Part shown: piece by piece, positions 46,186 to 55,082 of the stretch
Layout: each line of letters opens with the position of its first letter
How positions within the stretch are numbered: position 1 is the first letter of the stretch
DNA from: Bradyrhizobium lablabi
GTDB lineage: Bacteria > Pseudomonadota > Alphaproteobacteria > Rhizobiales > Xanthobacteraceae
NCBI RefSeq assembly: GCF_018129385.1
Contig: NZ_JAFCLN010000008.1
Span: forward strand, 1-64,000
Length of the DNA: 64,000 bases
Direction: 5' to 3'
Program-made: the position numbers and the translations under genes
Notes under the pieces: generated by a model
What the model was told of the DNA's origin: nothing
The model's input: only the letters and a program-made list of their open reading frames with translations
The model's database searches: none

Positions 46186-47025
46186 TCAGCTTTTGGCGCG
46201 CGCGGCGCGCTGCTTCTCCCACTGCGCCTCGGTCCATTGCAGGAGGTCCTCGGCGCCGGAACTGCGCAGGTGCGCACCGCCGTCCTGCACCACCATCTCG
46301 CCATTGATATAGCCGGCCTGATCCGAAATCAGGAAGCTCGCGAGATTGGCCAGCTCGCTGTGCTCGCCTACCCGGCCGAGCGGATTGCGGGACGACCAAT
46401 TGTCGTCGCGCCCCGCGGGCCGGAGCTGGCCGGTGGCGCCGGGAGTCGGGAACGCGCCGGGCGCGATCGCGACGGTGCGGATGCCCTTCGGTCCCCACTC
46501 CACCGCCAGACTCCTGGTCATCGCCAGCACCGCCGATTTCGCCATCGCCGAGGGCACGGTGAAGGCGCGGCCGGTGATGGTCGAGGTCGAGAGGATGCTG
46601 AGCACCACGCCCCGGTGCTTGCGCTCGATCCAGCGCTTGCCCGCAGCTAACGTGCAATACATCGTGCCGTGCAGCGTGGGGCTGAGGATCGCATCCGCGG
46701 CGCGGAACGACAGATGCTCGGTCTGCGCGATGAAGGTTGCGGCCGCATTGTTGACCAGCACATCGATCGGCGCGTTACGAAAGATCGCGTCCATCATGGC
46801 ATCGACCGCGGCGCCGTCGCGGATGTCGCATCTGACGGTCGCAACCTTGCCGCCGAGATCGCTGCGCATTTTTTCCGCGGTCACTTCCAACAGTTCGAGC
46901 CGGCGGCCGCAGATGATCAGCTCGGCGCCGAGCTCGACAAAGCGGCGGCCCATTGCCGCGCCAAGCCCGGAGCCGCCGCCGGTGACCAGGATGCGTTTAC
47001 CCGCTAGCAGGCCTTTTTCGAACAT
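46186..47025 (-). CDS. SDR oxidoreductase, 2,4-dienoyl-CoA reductase-like, lacking the catalytic tyrosine
   Basis: A 279-residue short-chain dehydrogenase. TGGGSGLG binds cofactor and NNAAATF follows. In the YxxxK position there is Ser159-Ala-Met-Ala-Lys163, so the usual tyrosine is missing. Peroxisomal-type 2,4-dienoyl-CoA reductases also lack it (HAGxAK type), and the arrangement of the rest fits that group. It probably reduces unsaturated acyl-CoA in fatty acid breakdown. GGGAGG precedes the ATG. It is divergent from a quinone oxidoreductase. Confidence 0.85.
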   Translation of the reverse strand: MFEKGLLAGKRILVTGGGSGLGAAMGRRFVELGAELIICGRRLELLEVTAEKMRSDLGGKVATVRCDIRDGAAVDAMMDAIFRNAPIDVLVNNAAATFIAQTEHLSFRAADAILSPTLHGTMYCTLAAGKRWIERKHRGVVLSILSTSTITGRAFTVPSAMAKSAVLAMTRSLAVEWGPKGIRTVAIAPGAFPTPGATGQLRPAGRDDNWSSRNPLGRVGEHSELANLASFLISDQAGYINGEMVVQDGGAHLRSSGAEDLLQWTEAQWEKQRAARAKS

Positions 47026-47115
47026 TGTCCCATTCCTCCCGGCGTATTGTCGCCCACGCCCAAATCCGGCAAAAGCGTTCGACCCTCTTTCTGCGTCCGA
47101 AAATCAGGTGTGTCC

Positions 47116-48090
47116 ATGAAAGCCATTCTCTGCTCGCAATATTGCCAGCCCGACGATCTCGTGCTGGCCGACATTCCCGATCCGGTCGCGGGTCCCGGCG
47201 AAGCCGTGATCGCAATCAAGGCGGCGGCGCTGAATTTTTTCGACATCCTGATGATCCAGGGCAAGTACCAGATCAAGCCACCGTTCCCGTTCTCGCCGGC
47301 CGCGGAAGTCGCCGGCATCATCGAGAGTGTCGGCGAAGGCGTGACCAACGTGAAGGTCGGCGACCGCGTGGTGGCCTCCTGCGGCCATAACGGCGCGCGC
47401 GAGAAGATCGCGCTGCCGGCGGCTTCCATCGTGAATATCCCCGACAATCTGGATTTCGACCGCGCCGCCGGCATCATCATCATCTACGGCACCGCGCTGC
47501 ATGCGCTGGAAGACCGCGCCAGCCCCAAGCCCGGCGAGACGCTCGCGGTGCTGGGCGCGGCCGGCGGCACCGGCCTCGCTGCCTGCGAGCTCGGCAAGCT
47601 GCTGGGCCTGAAGGTGATCGCCTGCGCCTCATCGGACGAGAAGCTCGAATTCGCCAAGGCGCATGGCGCGGAATTGACGCTGAACTATGCGAAGGAGGAT
47701 TTGAAGGAAGGTCTTCGCAAGCTCACCGGCGGCAAGGGCGTCGACATCATCTTCGATCCTGTCGGCGGCAGCTATGCGGAAGCAGCGCTGCGCGCGATCG
47801 CCTGGGAAGGACGTTTCCTCGTGATCGGATTTGCCGCCGGCGACATTCCAAAGATGCCGCTCAATCTGGCGCTGCTGAAAGGCTGCGACATCAGAGGCGT
47901 GTTCTGGGGCGCATGGACGCGGCTCAACCCGGAGAAGAACAGGGCCAATCTCGAAAAGCTCGTGAAGTGGACGGCCGAAGGCAAGATCTCATCGCATGTC
48001 GATCGTACCTTCCCGCTTGCGCAAACGGCCGACGCACTGAAGGTGCTCGCCGGACGAAAGGCGATGGGCAAGGTGATATTACATCCTTAA
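47116..48090 (+). CDS. NADPH:quinone oxidoreductase family protein
   Basis: A 324-residue medium-chain dehydrogenase/reductase without zinc cysteines. ALNFFDILMIQGKYQ and FSPAAEVAGIIESVGEGV are the usual quinone-reductase start, AAGGTGLAACELGKLLG is the nucleotide site, and FDPVGGSYAEAALRAIAWEGRFLVIGFA follows. The Met at 47116 starts the family alignment. The substrate could be a quinone or an enoyl-CoA/alkenal. Confidence 0.88.
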   Translation: MKAILCSQYCQPDDLVLADIPDPVAGPGEAVIAIKAAALNFFDILMIQGKYQIKPPFPFSPAAEVAGIIESVGEGVTNVKVGDRVVASCGHNGAREKIALPAASIVNIPDNLDFDRAAGIIIIYGTALHALEDRASPKPGETLAVLGAAGGTGLAACELGKLLGLKVIACASSDEKLEFAKAHGAELTLNYAKEDLKEGLRKLTGGKGVDIIFDPVGGSYAEAALRAIAWEGRFLVIGFAAGDIPKMPLNLALLKGCDIRGVFWGAWTRLNPEKNRANLEKLVKWTAEGKISSHVDRTFPLAQTADALKVLAGRKAMGKVILHP

Positions 48091-48395
48091 GGTTAATGCG
48101 CGGCGCGTCATCATTCCGGCGATGTCGGGTGACGCGCACGCGCGTTCCGGCTATTTATTGCAGTGCTTTCATGGCACTTGCCGGCTAACCGACTCATTTC
48201 ACAAATCTTTTAAACAAGCGTCTTTGCCTCAATCAAAACAAAATATCTCCTGATTCGCGCCGAAACGCGTCGTTTTTTCATCCCATTCGCCATGCGATTT
48301 AAGGGCGAGTAAACGGGTTCCTGGCCGTCAGCAAAAAGCAAGAAACACGATGCCGGGGCAGCCCATGTTGCGTTGGGTAATGGGGAAGCATCGTC
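48091..48395. promoter_or_regulatory. Intergenic region before the Sel1-like gene
   Basis: 305 bases with no supported gene. The section 48190-48290 is clearly richer in A+T than the genes around it, as expected of a promoter. No clear operator or terminator was recognised. Confidence 0.4.
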
Positions 48396-49352
48396 ATGGT
48401 GGAGAGCACAAGGCAGGTCCAATCGAGAGATCCGTTCGATCGGTTTAACGAGGCCATCAACGATCCACGGTTGTATGAAACTTACGAGCGAGCCGATCTG
48501 CGGACCAACCTCGCTCCCTATGAACGGAACGAGCACAATCAGCTGGCAACGGTCGAGCAGGAACCGGTGCCGCTCTTTCTCTCCGACTATGACGATCGGC
48601 GCTACGAGGAAGGCCCCGACTATGCCTTCGGCAAGCAAAAGCCGCCGCTGCGCAGCGGCTTGCGCATGTCGCGCATCGTCGCCGGCGTGGTTGCGCTGGC
48701 CGCTGCCGCCGGCGGCGCCGCATTGTTCTCCATGGATTCAGTCAATAACGCCGTCGTCAACACCAAGGCTTCGCTGGCCGGCGTCGCGCCCGTTTCCATT
48801 GCGGTGACGCCGCCCGAAGCCGCGCAGCAGCCGCGCGTGGCCGCGGTCTCGCCGGTGACGCCCGCCGAGCCTGCGGCGGCAGCCGCGGCGCCCGCGCCCG
48901 AAGTGCAGGTAGCGCGCCGCTCGCAGCCCGGCGCGAGCACATCGGCCTCCCCGAGCCGCGAGGAGATCACCGCGGCCTATCAAAGCGCGGTCAAGAACCG
49001 GGTCGTGGCGCTCGAGCCGGCGGTGCGCGAGGCTCCGGCCGCGCCGCCCGCCCCCGCCGTTCCGGCGGCCCGCCGCATCGATGCGGATGAACTTGCCCTG
49101 CTCCTGAAGCGGGCGAAGGGCCTGCTTGCGATCGGCGACATCACCTCCGCCCGCCTGCTGCTCGAGCGTGCCGCCGATGCGCAGGAAGTGGAAGCCGCGA
49201 TGATGCTGGCAGGCACCTACGATCCGCAGGTGCTCGGCACTCAGGACCAACGCAGCATCACGCCCGACCCGGCGATGGCACGCGCCTGGTACCAAAAGGC
49301 GGCGCAACTCGGTTCGGCCGACGCCAAACGACGTCTCAGCCAGCTTCAATAG
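48396..49352 (+). CDS. Membrane-anchored protein with a C-terminal Sel1-like/TPR region
   Basis: 318 residues: about 88 hydrophilic residues, one membrane helix (about 90-110, IVAGVVALAAAAGG), an Ala/Pro-rich periplasmic linker (about 130-235), and a C-terminal helical region (LLLKRAKGLLAIGDITSARLLLERAADAQE, ARAWYQKAAQLGSADAKRRLSQLQ) like one or two Sel1 repeats. No enzymatic motif. It is followed 80 bases later by a TAXI binding protein, with which it is probably co-transcribed. Confidence 0.8.
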   Translation: MVESTRQVQSRDPFDRFNEAINDPRLYETYERADLRTNLAPYERNEHNQLATVEQEPVPLFLSDYDDRRYEEGPDYAFGKQKPPLRSGLRMSRIVAGVVALAAAAGGAALFSMDSVNNAVVNTKASLAGVAPVSIAVTPPEAAQQPRVAAVSPVTPAEPAAAAAAPAPEVQVARRSQPGASTSASPSREEITAAYQSAVKNRVVALEPAVREAPAAPPAPAVPAARRIDADELALLLKRAKGLLAIGDITSARLLLERAADAQEVEAAMMLAGTYDPQVLGTQDQRSITPDPAMARAWYQKAAQLGSADAKRRLSQLQ

Positions 49353-49432
49353 ACCTCACGCAACAACGCATCACAAACGACGCATCACACGTTACGACCA
49401 GACATCACCAAAGAACCAGCGCAGGGGACAAC

Positions 49433-50617
49433 ATGCGACGTCTGATTGGATTGGCAGTTCTTGCCATGGCGATGGCTTGCGGCCTGACGGCCCGCGCCGC
49501 CGATGAAACCGAACTCGATCCGGCCAAGGTGAGCGACAGCCTCAAGGCCATTTTTCAGTTTGGGTCCACTTCCACAAAACAGGCACTGAACGCGAACACG
49601 GTGACGCTGATCTCGGGGACGATCGGCGGCACCTATGTTCAGTTCGGCGCTGACCTCGCTTCCGTGCTCGACGATGGCAACAAGTTGCGCGTACTGCCCA
49701 TCGTCGGGCGCGGTTCCGTCCAGAGCGTGGCCGACATCCTGTTCCTCCAGGGTGTCGACCTCGGCATCGTCCGCGCCGACACGCTCGACTATCTCGAGCG
49801 CAAGGGCTTTGCGAAGGACATCAAGAAGCAGTTCACCTATGTGACCAAGCTCTACAACGAAGAGATGCACGTCATCGCTTCGAAGTCGGTCCGCAGCCTG
49901 CGCGACCTCGACGGCAAGACCGTCAGCGTCGACCTGCCCAATGGCGGCACCTTCGTCACCGCGCTGACCGTGTTCGAGCGGCTCGGCATGAAGCCGAAGG
50001 TCGTCTACATCGAGCAGCGCATCGCCATGGAGAAGATGAAAGCCGGCCAGATCGACGCCGTCATCGTCGCCGGCGGCAAGCCGTACCGCTCCGTCAGCAA
50101 CTTCAAGGACGACCGGTTCCATCTGGTGAACGTTGCCTACGAGAAGCCGCTCCAGAAGGACTATTTGCCCGCAACCCTTTCGTCGAAGGACTATCCGAAC
50201 CTGATTGCGGAAGGCGAGAAGGTCGACACCATCGCGGTGCCGGCGGTGCTCGCGGCCTATAACTGGGCGCCCAACACCGACCGCTATCGCAAGCTGTCGC
50301 AGTTCGTGGATGCGTTCTTCACGAAATTCCCGACGTTCCAGAATCCGCCGTTCCATCCGAAGTGGAAGGAAGTTTCGCTGTCGGCGCCGCTACAGGACTG
50401 GATCCGCCTGCCTGCCGCCGAGCAGTGGCTGAAGAACAACAACATCGAGGCCGTGACGCGCGCCCGGTTCGACGAATTCCTGAAGCAGAGCCCGACCACG
50501 GCTGCCAAGGTGCAGAACGACGGCGACCGCGAAGCCCTGTTCAGGCAATTCCAGGCCTGGGAAGCGGATCGCAACGCGCGGGCGCAGGCGCCGGCACAGC
50601 CCAAGCCGCAGCGCTGA
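49433..50617 (+). CDS. TAXI family TRAP transporter solute-binding protein
   Basis: A 394-residue periplasmic protein. The signal peptide is MRRLIGLAVLAMAMACGLTARA. The TAXI core shows TVTLISGTIGGTYVQFGADLASVLDD, RVLPIVGRGSVQSVADILFLQGVDLGIVRAD and LDGKTVSVDLPNGGTFVTALTVFERLG. TRAP membrane subunits are absent, so this is an orphan, as often in rhizobia. The C-terminus has an Ala/Pro/Gln-rich tail. A strong terminator follows. Confidence 0.88.
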   Translation: MRRLIGLAVLAMAMACGLTARAADETELDPAKVSDSLKAIFQFGSTSTKQALNANTVTLISGTIGGTYVQFGADLASVLDDGNKLRVLPIVGRGSVQSVADILFLQGVDLGIVRADTLDYLERKGFAKDIKKQFTYVTKLYNEEMHVIASKSVRSLRDLDGKTVSVDLPNGGTFVTALTVFERLGMKPKVVYIEQRIAMEKMKAGQIDAVIVAGGKPYRSVSNFKDDRFHLVNVAYEKPLQKDYLPATLSSKDYPNLIAEGEKVDTIAVPAVLAAYNWAPNTDRYRKLSQFVDAFFTKFPTFQNPPFHPKWKEVSLSAPLQDWIRLPAAEQWLKNNNIEAVTRARFDEFLKQSPTTAAKVQNDGDREALFRQFQAWEADRNARAQAPAQPKPQR

Positions 50618-50638
50618 ACCACATCGCCGGCCAAAGCA

Positions 50639-50670
50639 AAAATGTCCGCTTCAACCGAAGCGGACATTTT
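50639..50670 (+). terminator. Rho-independent terminator after the TAXI gene
   Basis: A perfect 14-base stem (50639-50652 with 50657-50670) and AACC loop, ending in a T-run, 22 bases after the stop. Confidence 0.9.
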
Positions 50671-50686
50671 CATTTCTGCCTTTATC

Positions 50687-50810
50687 CGTCGTCCCTGCGA
50701 ACGCAGGGACCCATACCGCGTTGTGCCCTCGGTTGAAGCGAGGGCGCAGACGCCATCGCAAAATAACAAAGGCCGCGGCGTATGGGTCCCGGCTCAAGGC
50801 CGGGACGACG
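50687..50810. repeat. Family A palindromic repeat, copy 4
   Basis: Ends CGTCGTCCCTGCGAACGCAG... and ...CTCAAGGCCGGGACGACG, with shared inner GGACCCATA and TATGGGTCC. It lies between the TAXI terminator and the amiE stop. Its right hairpin differs (CGGCTCAAGGCCGGG) from its left, as if the hairpins are exchangeable. Confidence 0.75.
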
Positions 50811-50836
50811 GCTGTGTTTGAGGCGCGAGCGCTGGC

Positions 50837-51877
50837 CTAATAATTCGTCGACGTCAGTTCGTTCGGGATGCCGTCGATCGGGCATTCGTCGGTGCCGGCC
50901 GTTGAGCGGGTCATGGCTTCAACCATTTCGCGCGTCCCTTCGGGATCGGCGATCCACTTCGAATAGAAATCGTAAGGACAGGCCGCAACGCCCTTCGGGC
51001 TCTCGCCGGAATTGATCTTGCCGGTGTAGCCGCGATGCAGCAGCTTGTAGAGGTGGTTCTGCGACTGGCCATGCTTACGGAAGTCGCGGATCATGTGCTT
51101 TGACAGCGCCGCGTACTGGATGCCGTTCTCCTCCTCGCCGGTCTCGCCCAGCGTGCGGCCGTCGAACCCGATGATGGCGGAATGGCCGAAATAGGAATAG
51201 ACGCCGTCGAAACCGGCGGCATTGGCGACCGCGACATAGACGTTGTTGGCCCAGGCCATCGCCTTGGAGATCAAGACCTGCTGTTCCTTGGCGGGATACA
51301 TGTAGCCCTGGCAGCGCACGATCAGCTCGGCGCCCTTCATGGCGCAGTCGCGCCAGATTTCCGGATAGTTGCCGTCGTCGCAGATAATCAGGCTGATCTT
51401 GAGGCCCTTCGGGCCCTCGGAAACGTACGTGCAATTGCCGGGATACCAGCCTTCGATCGGCACCCATGGCATGATCTTGCGATATTTCTGCACGATCTCG
51501 CCCTTGTCGTTCATCAGGATCAGCGTGTTGTAGGGCGCCTTGTTCGGATGATCCTCGTGGCGTTCGCCGGTCAGCGAGAACACGCCCCAGACCTTTGCCT
51601 TGCGGCAGGCTTCCGCGAAGATCGCCGTCTCTTCGCCCGGAACGACCGAGGCGGTCTCGTACATCTCCTTGGAGTCGTACATGATCCCTTGCGTGGAATA
51701 TTCCGGGAAGATCACGAGATCCATGCCGGGCAAGCCGGCCTTCATCCCGATGATCATCTCCGCGATGTTGCGCGCGTTGGCAAGCACCTCGGCCTTGGTG
51801 TGCAGGCGCGGCATCTTGTAATTGACGACGGCCACGCCGACCGCGTCGTTGCTCGAGGAAATGTCACCGTGAAGCAT
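50837..51877 (-). CDS. amiE: Aliphatic amidase
   Basis: A 346-residue nitrilase-superfamily enzyme, exactly the length of the Pseudomonas AmiE. The catalytic triad is in the known positions: Glu59 (FPEYSTQGI), Lys134 (YRKIMPW) and Cys166 (CDDGNYPE). It splits short aliphatic amides such as acetamide and propionamide to the acid and ammonia in the cytoplasm. AGGAG precedes the ATG. It is the last gene of the urt-fmd operon, so ammonia from imported amides is the likely product. Confidence 0.95.
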   Translation of the reverse strand: MLHGDISSSNDAVGVAVVNYKMPRLHTKAEVLANARNIAEMIIGMKAGLPGMDLVIFPEYSTQGIMYDSKEMYETASVVPGEETAIFAEACRKAKVWGVFSLTGERHEDHPNKAPYNTLILMNDKGEIVQKYRKIMPWVPIEGWYPGNCTYVSEGPKGLKISLIICDDGNYPEIWRDCAMKGAELIVRCQGYMYPAKEQQVLISKAMAWANNVYVAVANAAGFDGVYSYFGHSAIIGFDGRTLGETGEEENGIQYAALSKHMIRDFRKHGQSQNHLYKLLHRGYTGKINSGESPKGVAACPYDFYSKWIADPEGTREMVEAMTRSTAGTDECPIDGIPNELTSTNY

Positions 51878-51905
51878 TGGGTCGTCTCCTGTTGTCTTGG
51901 TTGCC

Positions 51906-52253
51906 TTAGTGGCTGATCATCCAGGGGCGCGCGGTCGGAAAACCTTTCGCGCCGCCTTTTGTCTTCGTCATCAAGCGCGCCGGCTTCCTGGCTGTGCCGG
52001 AGCAGCAGCCGCAGCCCGGGCCGTGCGAGGCCTTGTACTGATCGAGCGTTTTTGGCGCGTGGCTGCTTTGCTCGTTGGTGGCGTGGGCCTTGCGCTTGTC
52101 CGACGGCATGCAGAAGAAATTCGGCGCGGTCAGGATGACGCGCGGCGAGGACTCTTCACATTGCGGACAGTCTTGCGGCAGGTCGCATTCCGCCATCGGC
52201 CGCAGGTCGGTGAACGGACCGCAATCGTTGCAGAGATATTCGTAGACGGGCAT
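51906..52253 (-). CDS. fmdB: FmdB family zinc-ribbon protein
   Basis: A 115-residue protein. The N-terminal zinc ribbon starts [12 protein letters not shown] with Cys8 and Cys11 and pairs with CPQC further on. The C-terminal half contains a second cysteine group (GPGCGCC) and a basic tail. FmdB was described beside formamidase as a putative regulator in Methylophilus; its direct role is not settled. The Met at 52253 replaces a longer frame. It lies between fmdA and amiE. Confidence 0.85.
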   Translation of the reverse strand: MPVYEYLCNDCGPFTDLRPMAECDLPQDCPQCEESSPRVILTAPNFFCMPSDKRKAHATNEQSSHAPKTLDQYKASHGPGCGCCSGTARKPARLMTKTKGGAKGFPTARPWMISH

Positions 52254-52334
52254 CGTTTCCTCACGCGAGTGATAGTGAGCAGCGGTGGATGCGGGGCGGC
52301 AGATACGCACCGTCCCGCATCCTTCGCGCAGGGA

Positions 52335-53564
52335 TCACTTGTCCGGCGAGAGCGGCATCTGGATGTCGCCCTTGATATGTTTGATGGGTCCGGCCGCCGA
52401 CGGCATGATGTCGAAGTCAAAGATCTCCGTCGGCAGCCACAGCGTGGCGCAGGCATTGGGCACGTCGACGACACCGGAGATGTGGCCCTGGCACGGCGCA
52501 GTGCCGAGGATCGAATAAGCCTGCGCGCCGGAATAGCCGAACTTCTTGAGATATTCGATCGCGTTCAGGCAGGCCTGGCGGTAGGCAATGTGGACGTCGA
52601 GATAGTGCTGCTTGCCCTCCTCGTCGACCGAGATGCCCTCGAATATCAAATAGTCCTTGTAGTTCGGCGTGATCGGCGACGGCTTGAACACGGGATTCTT
52701 GATGCCGTATTTGGCAACGCCGTCCTTGATGACGTCGACCTTGAGATGCAGCCAGCCCGCCATCTCGATGGCGCCGCAGAAGGTGATCTCGCCGTCGCCC
52801 TGGCTGAAATGCAGGTCGCCCATCGAGAGCCCGCCGCCCGGCACGTAGACCGGGAAGTAGATTTTCGATCCGCGCGACAGATCCTTGATGTCGCAATTGC
52901 CGCCGTGCTCGCGCGGCGGCACGGTGCGCGCACCTTCAGCGCCGATCTTGGCCTTGATATCGCCCTTGGCCTGGCCGGCATGCGCGGTCGGCGCGAAGGG
53001 CGGATTGGCAAGGCCCGGCACGCGCGTCGGGTTGGTCGCAATCAGCGCGGTCTCGCGCTCATTCCATTTGGACAGCAGCTTTGGATCGGGCAGACAGCCG
53101 ATCAGGCCGGGATGGATCAGGCCGGCAAAGCTGACACCGGGCACATGGCGCGAGGACGTGTAGAGGCCGTGAATGTCCCAGATCGACTTTTGCGCCAGCG
53201 GGAAATGATCGGTGAGGAAGCCGCCGCCGTTCTTCTTGGAGAAGAAGCCGTTGAAGCCCCACAGGCTCTCCTTCAGCGGGCCGACGTCGAGCAGATCCAC
53301 CACGAGCAAGTCGCCGGGCTCGGCGCCCTTGACGCCGATCGGGCCGGACAGGAAATGCACGATCGACAGATCGATGTCGCGCACGTCGTCGGCGGAATCG
53401 TTGTTCTTGATGAAGCCGCCGGTCCAGTCATAGGTCTCGATGATGAAGTCATCGCCCGGCTTGACCCAGGCCACGATCGGAACGTCCGGATGCCAGCGGT
53501 TATGGATCATGTCGTTATCATAGGCCGATTTGCTGAGATCGACCTTGATCAGTGTCTCTGGCAT
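52335..53564 (-). CDS. fmdA: Formamidase
   Basis: A 409-residue acetamidase/formamidase-family enzyme that hydrolyses formamide to formate and ammonia. Family marks are RWHPDVPIVAWVKPGDDF near the start, LSIVHFLSGPIGVKGAEPGDLLVVDLLDVG, EHGGNCDIKDLSRGSKIYFPVYVPGG and GDLHFSQGDGEITFCGAIEMAG. GGGGAG precedes the ATG. The gene is 50 bases after urtE and is probably in the same operon as the transporter. Confidence 0.95.
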   Translation of the reverse strand: MPETLIKVDLSKSAYDNDMIHNRWHPDVPIVAWVKPGDDFIIETYDWTGGFIKNNDSADDVRDIDLSIVHFLSGPIGVKGAEPGDLLVVDLLDVGPLKESLWGFNGFFSKKNGGGFLTDHFPLAQKSIWDIHGLYTSSRHVPGVSFAGLIHPGLIGCLPDPKLLSKWNERETALIATNPTRVPGLANPPFAPTAHAGQAKGDIKAKIGAEGARTVPPREHGGNCDIKDLSRGSKIYFPVYVPGGGLSMGDLHFSQGDGEITFCGAIEMAGWLHLKVDVIKDGVAKYGIKNPVFKPSPITPNYKDYLIFEGISVDEEGKQHYLDVHIAYRQACLNAIEYLKKFGYSGAQAYSILGTAPCQGHISGVVDVPNACATLWLPTEIFDFDIMPSAAGPIKHIKGDIQMPLSPDK

Positions 53565-53614
53565 CAGAAGCTCCCCTTTTTACCAGCTACGTTACGTTTC
53601 ACTTCCCCGGACTC

Positions 53615-54304
53615 CTAAACCGACAGGTATTTCGATATCTGTGCGGCATCGACGCCGTCGCGTGGATCGTCGCGAACGATCTCGCCGTTCTCGATCACGA
53701 GCACGCGGTCGGCGACGTCGAGCGCAAAACTCAGCACCTGTTCGGAAACGACGATGGACAGGCCGCGCTCGTCGCGGATGCGCTTGAGCGTGCGCGCCAT
53801 GTCCTTGATGATGGATGGCTGGATGCCTTCGGTCGGCTCATCCAGCAGCAGCACCTTCGGCTTGGTGGCGAGCGCGCGTGCAATCGCGAGCTGCTGTTGC
53901 TGGCCGCCGGAAAGATTGCCGCCGCGGCGATTCTTCATTTCAAGAAGCACCGGGAACAGTTCATAGATGCTGCCGGGTACCTCGGATTCACCGTTCACGA
54001 CCAGCCCGGTCTCGATGTTCTCCTTCACCGTCATGGTGGAGAAGATCATGCGGCCCTGCGGCACGTAAGCGAGCCCTTTGGCGACGCGCTGAAAGCTCTG
54101 CATCGCACTGAGCTCGGCGCCGTCCATTTTCACCGAGCCGCTCTTGGTGGGCAGAATGCCCATCAGCGATTTCATCAGCGTGGTCTTGCCCATGCCGTTG
54201 CGGCCCATGATGGCCACGATCTCGTTGGGTGCGACGGACACGTTGAGGCCGTGCAGCACTTCGCTCTGGCCGTAGGCAACATGAAGATCGGAAATAGCAA
54301 GCAT
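53615..54304 (-). CDS. urtE: Urea/short-chain amide ABC transporter, ATP-binding protein UrtE
   Basis: A 229-residue ATPase. It has Walker A GRNGMGKTT near residues 34-42, the signature NLSGGQQQQLAIARAL, Walker B KVLLLDEPTEGIQPSI and the UrtE-type start ISDLHVAYGQSEVLHGLNV. It powers uptake with UrtD and the permeases UrtB and UrtC. GGGGAG is the ribosome site. The gene follows urtD by 11 bases. Confidence 0.93.
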   Translation of the reverse strand: MLAISDLHVAYGQSEVLHGLNVSVAPNEIVAIMGRNGMGKTTLMKSLMGILPTKSGSVKMDGAELSAMQSFQRVAKGLAYVPQGRMIFSTMTVKENIETGLVVNGESEVPGSIYELFPVLLEMKNRRGGNLSGGQQQQLAIARALATKPKVLLLDEPTEGIQPSIIKDMARTLKRIRDERGLSIVVSEQVLSFALDVADRVLVIENGEIVRDDPRDGVDAAQISKYLSV

Positions 54305-54315
54305 GGTGGCTCCCC

Positions 54316-55071
54316 TCAGTGCCCCAGATAGACTTCGATCACCTTCGGATCGTTTTTCACCTTCTCCATCGTCCCTTCGGAGAGGATCTGGCCCTGGTGC
54401 AGCACGGTGACCTTATGGGCGATGTCCTCGACGAATTTCATGTCGTGCTCGATCACCAGCACCGAGCGGTCCTTGATGATGCGGTTGAGCAGTTCGGCGG
54501 TCTTGGCGCGCTCGCTCACGCTCATGCCCGCGACCGGCTCGTCGAGCATCAGCAGGTCCGGGTCCTGGATCAGCAGCATGCCGATCTCCAGCCATTGCTT
54601 CTGGCCGTGGCTGAGCTGATCGGCATAGGTGTGAAGGCGATCTTTCAGGAAAATCATCTCTGCGACTTCTTCCACCCGCGCCTTCACGGCGGCGTCACGC
54701 TGGAACGTGAGCGAACCGAACACCGTGCGACCGCGCGGAAAGGAGATTTCGAGATTCTCGAACACGGTGAGGTCCTCGAACACCGACGGCGTCTGGAATT
54801 TGCGGCCGACGCCGGTCTGGACGATCTCGTTCTCCTTCAGCTTGGTCAGCTCCTTGCCGCGGAACTGGATCGAGCCTGATGTCGCTTTCGTCTTGCCGCA
54901 GATCAGGTCGAGCACGGTGGTCTTGCCGGCGCCGTTCGGGCCGATAATGACGCGGATCTCGTTCTCCTCGACGTAGAAGGAGAGATTGTTGACTGCCTTG
55001 AAGCCGTCAAAAGACACCGTGAGCGCTTCGACCGCGAGCAGGAATTCCTTGGGCTGGTGTCCGATTAACAT
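54316..55071 (-). CDS. urtD: Urea/short-chain amide ABC transporter, ATP-binding protein UrtD
   Basis: A 251-residue ATPase of the branched-chain amino acid/urea type. The order is EALTVSFDGFKAVNNLSFYVEENE, Walker A GPNGAGKTTVLD, signature LSHGQKQWLEIGMLL (SHGQ in place of SGGQ, normal for UrtD), and Walker B DLLMLDEPVAGMS. AGGAGA precedes the ATG. It partners with UrtE at the cytoplasmic face of the inner membrane. Confidence 0.93.
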   Translation of the reverse strand: MLIGHQPKEFLLAVEALTVSFDGFKAVNNLSFYVEENEIRVIIGPNGAGKTTVLDLICGKTKATSGSIQFRGKELTKLKENEIVQTGVGRKFQTPSVFEDLTVFENLEISFPRGRTVFGSLTFQRDAAVKARVEEVAEMIFLKDRLHTYADQLSHGQKQWLEIGMLLIQDPDLLMLDEPVAGMSVSERAKTAELLNRIIKDRSVLVIEHDMKFVEDIAHKVTVLHQGQILSEGTMEKVKNDPKVIEVYLGH

Positions 55072-55082
55072 GACCTGTCTCC

